A program made the position numbers and the translations under genes. A DNA stretch of 64,000 nucleotides, from the NCBI RefSeq assembly GCF_003514505.1, contig NZ_DOPX01000009.1, positions 1-64,000 of the forward strand. Reading direction: 5' to 3'. The notes beneath the pieces are model-generated. The model was not told where the DNA came from. It did no database searches and worked only from the letters and a program-made list of their open reading frames with translations. Every line of letters starts with the position of its first letter. The stretch's first letter is position 1. This DNA comes from Proteiniclasticum sp. Lineage in GTDB: Bacteria > Bacillota > Clostridia > Clostridiales > Clostridiaceae. This document shows, in pieces, positions 1 to 8,590 of the stretch.

Positions 1-993
1 ATGACATTCCTTGAGAACTCCTACGCAGCTGGCGCTGACGGTCTTCTTTCACTTATTACCGATGGCACAGAGCAGCTGGTATCCAAGGCAGACGAGCTTG
101 GAGTGTATACCGCTGTGGTATCTTCCACTCTTTATGACGAAGTAGCTTCTGTACCCACCTATATGGGCATCACCGGAATCGATTTAAGCAAGGTTGCTGA
201 TGCTTATGGTGAACTGATAGATGCGCAGTTTGATTCTTCTGAACCTGCGAATTTCATTGTGATTTCCGGTGGATCCGCCATGGGCGTTGCATCCCATCGT
301 GAAGGAGCAAAATCCATGCTGGAAACCCTTCAGACAAAATACAATCTGACTTATGATGCAGATGTCACAGAACTGGCTACACTGAACGCCACCACAGAGA
401 TTGCCACAGGCAATGACGAAGTGAAAATCACCATCGTGCCAGGATTCCCCAATATGGACGGATACGTTTCTGGTGTTTCAGGACTGCTGCAGACAGGAGA
501 ATATGATGCAGTTGTCTCTGTATACCCTACCGCTGAAACCTTTGGAACTGCCATCGATGAAGTGGAGAAAGCCCTGGGCAAGAACATCAAGCTTCTTTGT
601 CAGGCAAACTTTGGAGAAAATACCAAGAAGGCATTCAGCACCTTGGACTCCACAGGAAACCCAACCCTGGACGGTGCAGTCATAAACTCCGGATCCGCGT
701 CAGATGCGTATGGAGTAGTGCTTCTTTATAACGGCATCACAGGACATGGAGATGCCTTCAAGCCGGAAGGCAAGGCCATCACCATGGCACCAGGACCTCT
801 TGTAGCCAGCGGAGCAGAAGCTTACAGCAAGCTGGAACAGCTGGATACAAGTGATGAGATGTATGTATACACTTCCGATGAAATCAAAAACCTTCTGAAG
901 AAATATAACGATGCTTCAGATTATGATCTGCTTATGGAAACAAGCCGAAACTTCACCACAGAAAACATTCTGGAAAGACGTGGCCTGAAGTAA
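1..993 (+). CDS. Sugar ABC transporter substrate-binding protein, 5' partial
   Basis: This is the C-terminal 330 residues of a periplasmic-binding-protein-like (type I fold) sugar receptor that would hand its ligand to the permease encoded next. The frame is open from base 1. There is no signal peptide or lipobox, and the first lobe lacks its usual N-terminal strands, so the true start lies upstream of the window. The ATG at base 1 is probably an internal Met. Readable features are the ISGGSAMGV stretch near residue 88 and alternating hydrophobic strands ending in a second lobe. The permease starts 26 bases after the stop, which supports a sugar-import operon feeding the glycosidases that follow. 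The ligand cannot be read from the sequence. Confidence 0.75.
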   Translation: MTFLENSYAAGADGLLSLITDGTEQLVSKADELGVYTAVVSSTLYDEVASVPTYMGITGIDLSKVADAYGELIDAQFDSSEPANFIVISGGSAMGVASHREGAKSMLETLQTKYNLTYDADVTELATLNATTEIATGNDEVKITIVPGFPNMDGYVSGVSGLLQTGEYDAVVSVYPTAETFGTAIDEVEKALGKNIKLLCQANFGENTKKAFSTLDSTGNPTLDGAVINSGSASDAYGVVLLYNGITGHGDAFKPEGKAITMAPGPLVASGAEAYSKLEQLDTSDEMYVYTSDEIKNLLKKYNDASDYDLLMETSRNFTTENILERRGLK

Positions 994-1019
994 GACGGTA
1001 GTGTAAAGGAGAACTGCAA

Positions 1020-2042
1020 TTGAATGTTAAACAATTTGTCAATAAAGCCATCTATTTGATTTCAGTACCGCTGGCTGTGGGTCTTTTCATGGAACTGCTG
1101 GTGTATTCGCAGACAGGAGGACATCTCATCTCTTCGGTGCTGGATCTTCGGAACTTAGTAAGAGATCTTGGCGTTACAGCGGTGATTGCCTTTGCCTTGT
1201 CTCTAAATCTAGGCAGTGGCAGATTTGATTTATCCTTAGGCGCTCAGAGGCTTGTTGCCACCATCATTGGTGGCAACATCGCTGTGAGTCTTGGTTTTAA
1301 TGGCATTGGACTGCTGATTATGGCAATTCTCATGGGGCTTCTGGCCGGATTCGGTGTTGGGATGGTCTTCAGTGTTTTCAGGATTCCACCTGTGATCCTA
1401 GGTCTTGGTATGGCCATGATCTATGAAAGTCTGGCTTTTGCTGGTTCTGATGGGAAAGGGCTGCAGCTTTTTGGTGTGCCCAATATAGAAATGCTGGTAG
1501 ATCCTAATTTCACCCTATTGGTCCTGGGGCTGGGCACCTTGTTTGTTTTTATCCTCTTCACCTTCACAAAGTTCAGATATGAGATGCAAGCCATGAGAGG
1601 CTCACAGAAGATTGCAAAGACTTCTGGCATCAATGTGTTCAGACATGTTGTCATCTGCTACACCTTGGCGGGAGGACTGGTTGCAATCTCAGGTGTATTC
1701 AGCGCATCTTTCACAGGAGCTCTTGCGCCGATGCTTGGCATGACCAGTAACAGTGCAGTAATCGCCATGACTTTCCCGATGTTTCTTGGGACGTATCTGG
1801 CACGAAGAACGAACATTGCTGTGGGGATCCTCAGTGCGTCTTTGACCATAAAGCTCTTTGGGATAGGAATGGTCGCATTAAAAATCTCAAACTCACTGAA
1901 TACTGTCATCAATATGCTGGTGTTTATCGGATTCCTTGCATTTCTAGCCAATGAAAAGATTCCGGCTTTAAGAAGAAGAGAAAGAGCACGTATTAAGGAA
2001 GCGAAGGCCAAAAGATTAGAACTTGAAAACGTACTACTGTAG
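1020..2042 (+). CDS. Sugar ABC transporter permease (RbsC/BPD_transp_2 type)
   Basis: A 340-residue integral membrane permease of the ribose/galactoside RbsC-like family, with about 8-10 hydrophobic segments and a basic C-terminal tail (residues 318-336). The start is a TTG at 1020, chosen because AAAGGAG at 1006-1011 lies 8 bases upstream and no in-frame ATG lies nearby. Family features include the Gly-rich loop LNLGSGRFDLSLGAQ near residue 63, equivalent to the substrate-translocation region of RbsC-like proteins. It follows the binding-protein gene by 26 bases, and the GH3 gene begins 11 bases after its stop, so all three are probably co-transcribed. No ATPase gene is visible here. It either lies upstream of the window or is shared. 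Confidence 0.8.
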   Translation: MNVKQFVNKAIYLISVPLAVGLFMELLVYSQTGGHLISSVLDLRNLVRDLGVTAVIAFALSLNLGSGRFDLSLGAQRLVATIIGGNIAVSLGFNGIGLLIMAILMGLLAGFGVGMVFSVFRIPPVILGLGMAMIYESLAFAGSDGKGLQLFGVPNIEMLVDPNFTLLVLGLGTLFVFILFTFTKFRYEMQAMRGSQKIAKTSGINVFRHVVICYTLAGGLVAISGVFSASFTGALAPMLGMTSNSAVIAMTFPMFLGTYLARRTNIAVGILSASLTIKLFGIGMVALKISNSLNTVINMLVFIGFLAFLANEKIPALRRRERARIKEAKAKRLELENVLL

Positions 2043-2052
2043 GGAGAATATG

Positions 2053-3804
2053 ATGGTCAATTTAAGAATAAAACCGTATGAACTCAGTGAAGAAAAAATC
2101 ACCTGGGTCACAAAGACACTTTCTGAAATGTCTTTAGAAGAAAAAATAGGTCAGCTGTTTATTACGCTGAAGAGTAAGCCGGGGGTTGATGAGAAGGAGA
2201 TTCAAGAGACCTTGGAAAAGTATCACCAAGGCGGACTACGCTGGCAGGGGGGAGATATGGAAACGGTCTATCTCCAAAACACCACCTATCAGAAGCTGTC
2301 AAAAATACCGCTTTTCATCGCAGCAAACTGTGATGATGGAGGAAATGGATGTATCCCTGAGAAAGGGACTTTTGTAGCAACGGCAGCTCAGGCCGCAGCC
2401 CATGAATCTCCTGATACAGCCTACCATATGGGGCTGGTTTCAGCACGTGAAGCGACGAGTATTGGCTGCAACTGGCTGTTTAATCCCGTGGCGGATATCT
2501 ACATGAACTGGAGAAACACCATTGTTAACACCAGATGTTTTGGATCCGATGCAGATACGGTTCTCAAAAACACAAGAGCGTTCATCCGCGGAGTGAAAGA
2601 TGGAAATCCCAACATGGCTTCTTGCATCAAGCATTTTCCAGGAGATGGTGTGGAGGAACTCGATCAGCATCTGGTTTTTGGAATCAATAGTCTCAGCGTA
2701 GATGAATGGAACAAAACATTTGGAAAAGTATATAGAAATCTCATTGAGGATGGTGTGGAAACCATCATGGTGGGACATATCGGATTACCGGAAATGAGCA
2801 GAAAGTTAAGACCAGGCATCAGGGATGAAGAAATCATGCCGGCCACCATAGCTCCAGAGCTTCTCACAGATCTTCTCAGAGGAGAGATGGGATTTAATGG
2901 ACTGCTTCTTACCGACGCCACCCATATGATTGGACTGTCTGCGGTAAAGAGCAGGGAAGAGGCGCTGCCTCTGGCTGTAGCTGCGGGCTGTGACATGATT
3001 TTATTTGCCAATGATCTGGATGAGGACATGGCATTCATAAGAAATGGCATTGAAAAAAATATCATTTCGGAAGAGCGCCTTCATGATGCAGTCACAAGAA
3101 TCCTGGGGCTGAAAGCGAAGCTCAATCTCACTGATGAGCAGGTGGCGATCCCTAAGAAAGAGCTTCTTTACACCACAGTAAACACAGAGGAGCATCAAAG
3201 CTTCAGAAAACTGGCTGCTGAAAGATGTGTGACCCTGGTAAAGGATACGGCAGGTCTCATTCCTGTGGACCCAGAAAAAAGGAAGAAGGTTTGGCTTGTC
3301 TATGTGCAGTCTGCACCCACAAGCATCGCCTACAGACCGGACCCGCAGCGCCTTGTTATGGTGGGAGAGCTGGAAAGAGCTGGATTCCAAGTGGAACTGG
3401 CACCATGCTTTTACGATCTGGAAGCGGAGAATGGTCCAGGCATGATGAATTTTGTGAAGATGCTGAATAAAACTAGCAGAAGAGAATTTAAAGAAAAATA
3501 TGACCTGGTTCTGGTGGTGTTCAACATCAGCGGCTATGCGCAGGAAAATGTTGTCCGTGTCAAATGGAGCCAGCATCACAGTGTGGAACTGCCCTGGTAT
3601 ATTTCAGAGGTTCCTACCATTGGAATCAGCTTGAACTATACAAATCATCTCATTGACATTCCTCAGGTGAAGACCTTTATCAACGCCTTTGGCAGTACAA
3701 GAGAACATATCAGAGCCACTGTGGATAAGCTCTGCGGCAAGTCAGAGTTCACTGGAGAGGTGAAAGAACATTACTTCTGCAACCGGTGGGAAACGAGGTT
3801 ATAA
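2053..3804 (+). CDS. Glycoside hydrolase family 3, beta-N-acetylhexosaminidase-like
   Basis: A 583-residue cytoplasmic GH3 enzyme with no signal peptide. It carries the NagZ-type KHFPGDG motif at residues 193-199 followed by LDQH, and the nucleophile motif LLLTDATHM with Asp near residue 288. The first two-thirds is the TIM-barrel domain and the rest is the alpha/beta sandwich, giving the two-domain length typical of GH3. Likely reaction: removal of terminal beta-linked N-acetylhexosamine (or glucose/xylose) from imported oligosaccharides. Two adjacent ATGs occur at 2050 and 2053. GGGAG at 2042-2046 is better spaced for 2053. An earlier in-frame ATG at 2023 lies inside the permease gene and has no ribosome site. 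The HAD gene abuts its stop codon. Confidence 0.85.
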   Translation: MVNLRIKPYELSEEKITWVTKTLSEMSLEEKIGQLFITLKSKPGVDEKEIQETLEKYHQGGLRWQGGDMETVYLQNTTYQKLSKIPLFIAANCDDGGNGCIPEKGTFVATAAQAAAHESPDTAYHMGLVSAREATSIGCNWLFNPVADIYMNWRNTIVNTRCFGSDADTVLKNTRAFIRGVKDGNPNMASCIKHFPGDGVEELDQHLVFGINSLSVDEWNKTFGKVYRNLIEDGVETIMVGHIGLPEMSRKLRPGIRDEEIMPATIAPELLTDLLRGEMGFNGLLLTDATHMIGLSAVKSREEALPLAVAAGCDMILFANDLDEDMAFIRNGIEKNIISEERLHDAVTRILGLKAKLNLTDEQVAIPKKELLYTTVNTEEHQSFRKLAAERCVTLVKDTAGLIPVDPEKRKKVWLVYVQSAPTSIAYRPDPQRLVMVGELERAGFQVELAPCFYDLEAENGPGMMNFVKMLNKTSRREFKEKYDLVLVVFNISGYAQENVVRVKWSQHHSVELPWYISEVPTIGISLNYTNHLIDIPQVKTFINAFGSTREHIRATVDKLCGKSEFTGEVKEHYFCNRWETRL

Positions 3805-4644
3805 ATGAGCACTCTTAAAGAAAATAGATATTTGGTCTGCATTGATTCTGATGGCTGCGCCATCGATTCTATGACAGTAAAACATGAAAAAGCTTTCGGA
3901 CCTGCACTACTTGATGTTTGGGATGTGCCGACTGAAAGACATCAGGAGATCCTTACGCTGTGGAATGATTTGAATCTCTATACCAAAACCAGAGGAATCA
4001 ACAGATTTCAAGGACTTTCCGCTATCTTATCCTACTACCCGGAACTGGTAGATGGTGATGAAATGAAGCAGTTTAACGCGTGGGTTCACCATACGAAGGT
4101 TCTATCACCTGAAGCCTTGAAGACAGAATATGATAAAACCGGACTTGAGATCCTATCCCAAGCACTTGCGTGGTCTCACCGAGTGAATGAGCTGATTACA
4201 GATCTGCCCTTGGCTCTTCCTTTTGAAGGAGTCAAAGAAGCCATGGTGCGCATTGGAGAGAAGGCGGACATTGCAGTAGTTTCTTCAGCAAACAGATCTG
4301 CCATTGAGGAAGAATGGAAAACCAGTGGACTATTTAATTTGGTACAGTTCTTCTTTGCTCAGAATGATGGAACCAAAAGTGAATGCATCAAAAAACTCAT
4401 CGATTCAGGGTACAGAAATGATAAAATTATCATGGTAGGAGATGCCATGGGGGATTATAAGGCAGCCATAAATAACAGCATCAGGTTTTATCCCATCCTG
4501 GCGGCCAAGGAAACTTCTTCCTGGCAGGCATTTACAGACAAGTATTTTCAGATGTTCTTGAATGGAGATTTTGATGAGAAGATCCAAGATGAACTTTTGA
4601 GGACTATGGATGAGAATCTATCGGATGTCTTAAAGGAATCATAG
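3805..4644 (+). CDS. HAD-superfamily hydrolase
   Basis: A 279-residue haloacid-dehalogenase-type phosphatase or phosphomutase. Motif I is CIDSDGCAID at residues 12-21 (nucleophile and acid-base Asp), motif II is the VVSSANRS stretch, and motif III/IV is the MVGDAMGDYKAA segment near residue 211. A helical cap of about 130 residues sits between motifs I and II (C1 type). The ATG directly follows the TAA of the GH3 gene, with GAGG 8-10 bases upstream, so translational coupling is likely. Its place among glycosidases suggests it dephosphorylates or isomerises a sugar phosphate formed during catabolism. The substrate is unknown, and beta-phosphoglucomutase activity is an alternative. Confidence 0.8.
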   Translation: MSTLKENRYLVCIDSDGCAIDSMTVKHEKAFGPALLDVWDVPTERHQEILTLWNDLNLYTKTRGINRFQGLSAILSYYPELVDGDEMKQFNAWVHHTKVLSPEALKTEYDKTGLEILSQALAWSHRVNELITDLPLALPFEGVKEAMVRIGEKADIAVVSSANRSAIEEEWKTSGLFNLVQFFFAQNDGTKSECIKKLIDSGYRNDKIIMVGDAMGDYKAAINNSIRFYPILAAKETSSWQAFTDKYFQMFLNGDFDEKIQDELLRTMDENLSDVLKES

Positions 4645-4662
4645 AAAAGGAAAGACGCATAC

Positions 4663-4706
4663 CAAACGAGGAGAGACAAGCAATCCATGCCTTGTCTCTT
4701 TCGTTT
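4663..4706 (+). terminator. Long hairpin after the HAD gene
   Basis: A near-perfect inverted repeat: AAACGAGGAGAGACAAG (4663-4680) pairs with CTTGTCTCTTTCGTTT (4691-4706) around a 10-base loop. No U-run follows directly, so it is either a weak terminator or an mRNA-processing/stability hairpin separating the importer/GH3/HAD unit from the GH2 unit. Confidence 0.45.
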
Positions 4707-4773
4707 CACCATAAAGAATCAAAAGATTTCGGACGGGTTTCGGTGGAAGCGTAGCAGCATACGGAGGTAAAAA

Positions 4774-7044
4774 ATGAGAGAATTATATCCATTAAATACA
4801 GGATGGATGTTCGAAAAAGCAAATACAGATCTTGAGAAGAATCACTGTTTTAGATTATCCCATGAGACAGTAAATCTTCCCCATACCTGGAACACAGGGG
4901 ACAACAACGACAGGGGGAGGTATGTCTATCAGAGAAGCTTCTCTATAGGAAGTCAGCATACGGATCAAGAAATCTACATCGAATTTCTGGGAGCAAACTC
5001 CGTATGTCAGGTGTATTTAAACAGCACATATCTAGGAGAGCACCGGGGTGGATACGCTACCTTCCGATTTTTGATTACCCAGCTGGTCAGATGGGAAGAG
5101 GATAATGAACTGACTGTATATGTGGACAACAGCCCGACAGAAGATGTCTCCCCCTTGGCTGGAGATTTTACCATTTACGGCGGGCTTTATCGGGGCGTGA
5201 ATCTCATCTGCACAGATCAAAATCATTTTGATCTGGGGTACTATGGCACCAGCGGTGTGATTCTCAGAAGCGACGTAGATGAGGAAGAAAACGGGGTTCT
5301 AAACTTGGAGCTGCATACGAAATGCAGCGAAGGTGTTCGGGTTCAGCTGTCCATTCTAGATGAGCACCATGAAATCCTGGAGACAAAATTTGAAGATGCA
5401 TCCGTAAAAAACATCACCATGAAGGTGGAGAGACCAGTTTTATGGCAAGGGAAAGAAAATCCCTGTCTCTATACATTGAAAGCGGAGCTTGTGGGCGTAG
5501 ATACTGTTTATGATGAGGTCAGTCTGAAATTTGGCTTCAGATCGTGCTCCCTACATGCTGAACAGGGCTTCTATCTGAATGGAAAACACCTGCGAATCAA
5601 CGGTGTGGCTAAACACCAGGACTGTGAAGGGTATGGCAATGCAGTGACACCGGAAGTCATAAGACGAGATTTCGACCTGATTGGAGAGATTGGCGCCAAT
5701 GCTGTAAGGCTTTCTCATTATCAGCATGATCAGCTCGTCTATGATCTCTGTGATCAGGAAGGATATGTTGTCTGGGCTGAAATTCCAATGATGTCCATGC
5801 CTGATTCAGAAAGTGTTCTGAAAAATGCGGAAGAACAGCTGAAAGAGCTTGTACTTCAGAATTGTCATCATCCTTCCATCTGCTTCTGGGGGGTTCAGAA
5901 TGAGATTGCTATGGGTGGAGAGTCCATCAGCATGTACAGATCTGTGGATGAACTCAATGATACTGTGCATAAACTTTTACCTAAGGCACTGACTGCCAGT
6001 GCGAATATGTACTATGTGAAAAACGCCAGTCAGCTGAATCAGATTACAGATATGATAGGATATAATCTCTACTATGGATGGTACTATGGGGAGACAAAAG
6101 ATCTGGATCCTTGGATTGAGGCGTTTCATCAGGAGAATCCAGAGGCTCCCTTGGGGATTTCAGAATACGGGGCAGATGCGAACCTTGCTTTCCATTCTGC
6201 TCATCCGAAAGTGAAGGACTATTCAGAGGAGTTTCAGAGCGTCTACCATGAAGAAACCTACAGCATAATCAGCGCCAAGCCTTATCTTTGGGGCAGTTTT
6301 CTTTGGAATATGTTTGATTTTGGCAGTGCCATCCGAAATGAAGGAGGAACCAAGGGGAAAAACTGTAAGGGACTGGTCACTTTTGACAGAAAAGTTCGGA
6401 AGGATGCCTTTTACTTCTATAAGGCCAACTGGTCCAAGGAACCGTTTATCCACATCTGTGAAAAGCGGTTTATCCACCGTCATGAGGATTTGATGGACAT
6501 CAAGGTGTATTCGAATTTATCAAGAATCACCTTATCCGTTAACGGTGTTGAGATGGAGCCGGTTTCTGGAAAATTTGTATTCCTCATCAAGAATGTAGCT
6601 TTAAAGCCAGGTCAGAACATCATCAGAGCTCATCAGGAAGAGGTAGAAGATCAGGCTGTGTTTATGAAAGTAGACGAGCCGGACCTTTCATATGTCTTTG
6701 TGGATCCTCATCCGGAAATCAATGTGAAAAATTGGTTTACTCAGGAACAGGGTGAGGTGGATGTTTTTCCGGAGAACTTCTATTCTATATTGGATTCACT
6801 GGATACACTGATGGCAAGCGAAGCAGCGTGGAATGTTGTGAAAAAGTTCGCGCCAAAACTTGCAGAACGCGCAGTGCCTGGAGCTGTAACCCTACTATGG
6901 GTCTGCAACAAGATGAAAAGCGTTCTCTCGGAAGAAATGGTGAAAGAAATGAATGGTGAACTCATCAAAATCCCTAAAGGAGATATGATTCAACCTTCAA
7001 ATGACGAAAACATAACTTTGAATGAAAGGGCAGGAGAAAAATGA
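4774..7044 (+). CDS. Glycoside hydrolase family 2 (beta-galactosidase/beta-glucuronidase type)
   Basis: A 756-residue cytoplasmic GH2 enzyme. Domain order: jelly-roll sugar-binding domain (about 1-170, with LPHTWNTGDNND near residue 35), immunoglobulin-like domain (170-260), TIM barrel (260-560), and a C-terminal Ig-like extension. Catalytic residues are the acid/base Glu377 in WGVQNEI and the nucleophile Glu464 in ISEYGAD. ACGGAGG is well placed before the ATG at 4774. The stop overlaps the next start by four bases (ATGA), a sign of translational coupling with the GH39 enzyme. Expected reaction: hydrolysis of a terminal beta-galactosyl, glucuronosyl or mannosyl residue. GH2 members cannot be told apart here by sequence alone. 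The last 190 residues extend beyond the minimal GH2 core. Confidence 0.88.
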   Translation: MRELYPLNTGWMFEKANTDLEKNHCFRLSHETVNLPHTWNTGDNNDRGRYVYQRSFSIGSQHTDQEIYIEFLGANSVCQVYLNSTYLGEHRGGYATFRFLITQLVRWEEDNELTVYVDNSPTEDVSPLAGDFTIYGGLYRGVNLICTDQNHFDLGYYGTSGVILRSDVDEEENGVLNLELHTKCSEGVRVQLSILDEHHEILETKFEDASVKNITMKVERPVLWQGKENPCLYTLKAELVGVDTVYDEVSLKFGFRSCSLHAEQGFYLNGKHLRINGVAKHQDCEGYGNAVTPEVIRRDFDLIGEIGANAVRLSHYQHDQLVYDLCDQEGYVVWAEIPMMSMPDSESVLKNAEEQLKELVLQNCHHPSICFWGVQNEIAMGGESISMYRSVDELNDTVHKLLPKALTASANMYYVKNASQLNQITDMIGYNLYYGWYYGETKDLDPWIEAFHQENPEAPLGISEYGADANLAFHSAHPKVKDYSEEFQSVYHEETYSIISAKPYLWGSFLWNMFDFGSAIRNEGGTKGKNCKGLVTFDRKVRKDAFYFYKANWSKEPFIHICEKRFIHRHEDLMDIKVYSNLSRITLSVNGVEMEPVSGKFVFLIKNVALKPGQNIIRAHQEEVEDQAVFMKVDEPDLSYVFVDPHPEINVKNWFTQEQGEVDVFPENFYSILDSLDTLMASEAAWNVVKKFAPKLAERAVPGAVTLLWVCNKMKSVLSEEMVKEMNGELIKIPKGDMIQPSNDENITLNERAGEK

Positions 7045-8501
7045 TCAGATTTACCTTAGATAGTGACAAGCTTCATCCGTTTCCCCACTACTGGGAACAT
7101 AGCATAGGCAGCTGTCATGCCTATACTGCACTGAGAGAAGATTACAGAACGCAGCTGATGCGAGCTCATGACGAACTTGGATTTCAATATGTTCGGTTTC
7201 ATGGCATTTTTGATGATCAGATGAGTACACTTCTCATGAAAAAAGATCATCATGGCAATGAATACGGACTTGTGTATAATTTTTCAAACATCGACAACAT
7301 TTTTGATTTTCTTCTTAGAATCGGCATGAAACCTTTTATTGAGCTGGGCTTTATGCCTTCGGCCATTGCTCGAGGTGATAAAACCATATTTCATTACAAT
7401 GCAAACATAACGCCACCAAAGTCTTATGATATGTGGGCAGAGCTTGTGAGAAAGTTTTCAGAGCATCTTGTGGAACGCTACGGAGTGGAAGAAGTAAAAA
7501 CCTGGTTTTTTGAGGTGTGGAATGAGCCGAATCTGTTCTTCTTTTTTGATGGAACCAAGGAGGAGTATTTTAAGCTGTATGAAGTTTCAGCAAGGACCAT
7601 CAAAGACGTCCATCCTGAGCTGAAAGTAGGGGGGCCAGCGACTTCCTGCAACTCCTGGATCAAGGATACGGTGGATTATTGCAAAGTCCATGATGTTCCC
7701 TTGGATTTCATTACTACCCATCATTACCCCACAGATGATCCCCTGTGGAAATCGGGTATGGATATTATGGATTTTTTTCAGTCAGACTTGGCTGGAAACC
7801 GCACCTATGAACGTGGTGTACTGACAAAGATGGCAAGAAGAGTCCGTGAAGAGGCGGGGGACTATCCGGTGTACTTCACAGAGTGGAACACCTCTGCCAT
7901 GCAAGGGGATGTGAAGCGGGATGAACCCTATGCTGCGGCCATGATTGCCAAGACCTTGGCGGATCAGGACGGACTGGTAGAAGGGTACTCATACTGGACC
8001 TTCTCGGATATCTTTGAGGAAAGCGGTCAGCTGCCTGGAGTCTTTCATGGGGGATTCGGACTGCAGAACTTTTATGGGATTAAAAAGCCATCCTACAGAG
8101 TCTTTGAGCTGTTTCACGGACTAGGGGATCATAGAGTGGATATTTCTTCAGATGATTCCAATGCTACCGTGGAAGCCATTGCCACAAAAACGGATTCAGG
8201 GTACCGGATCATTTTTTATAATCATACCATTCCAGGAGAAAAGATTGGGGAGGAAAAGGTATCTTTAAATGTCTCATCCGTACATTCACTGAAGAAGGTT
8301 CTGGTCTACCGGATCGATGACACTCATGCAAATCCCAAAAAGCAATGGATGGAGATGGGAGAACCGGAGTATCTGAAAGAAAAAGAGCTTCAGCTTCTCC
8401 ATGAGGCATCTGAACTGATTCCTCAAACTATGGAAATCCAGTCAGAACTGATACTGAGGATTCCAGCCCATGGTGTTATTGCGGTGGATCTTCAGTGTTG
8501 A
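7041..8501 (+). CDS. Glycoside hydrolase family 39 (beta-xylosidase / alpha-L-iduronidase type)
   Basis: A 486-residue GH39 TIM-barrel enzyme with a C-terminal beta-sandwich. The acid/base Glu162 lies in FEVWNEPN and the nucleophile Glu281 in YFTEWNTS, both diagnostic for clan GH-A family 39. There is no signal peptide. It overlaps the GH2 gene by 4 bp. GH39 includes beta-xylosidases and alpha-L-iduronidases. With a sulfatase, its maturase and a beta-glucuronidase nearby, iduronidase-like action on a glycosaminoglycan fragment is the more attractive reading, but this is inference; beta-xylosidase remains possible. A structural comparison of the substrate pocket would be needed to choose. Confidence 0.85.
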   Translation: MIRFTLDSDKLHPFPHYWEHSIGSCHAYTALREDYRTQLMRAHDELGFQYVRFHGIFDDQMSTLLMKKDHHGNEYGLVYNFSNIDNIFDFLLRIGMKPFIELGFMPSAIARGDKTIFHYNANITPPKSYDMWAELVRKFSEHLVERYGVEEVKTWFFEVWNEPNLFFFFDGTKEEYFKLYEVSARTIKDVHPELKVGGPATSCNSWIKDTVDYCKVHDVPLDFITTHHYPTDDPLWKSGMDIMDFFQSDLAGNRTYERGVLTKMARRVREEAGDYPVYFTEWNTSAMQGDVKRDEPYAAAMIAKTLADQDGLVEGYSYWTFSDIFEESGQLPGVFHGGFGLQNFYGIKKPSYRVFELFHGLGDHRVDISSDDSNATVEAIATKTDSGYRIIFYNHTIPGEKIGEEKVSLNVSSVHSLKKVLVYRIDDTHANPKKQWMEMGEPEYLKEKELQLLHEASELIPQTMEIQSELILRIPAHGVIAVDLQC

Positions 8502-8590
8502 AACTGATGCCAAGTGGAGAAGAAGTGGGCAAGAAAAGACACACTGCTTCACTGTGAGAAACCTAGCTTTTATGAAATAAGGAGGTAAGA

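Noticed and set aside
3001..3579. 192-residue antisense frame inside the GH3 gene
   Set aside because: The GH3 reading carries catalytic motifs; the antisense frame has none and no start signal.
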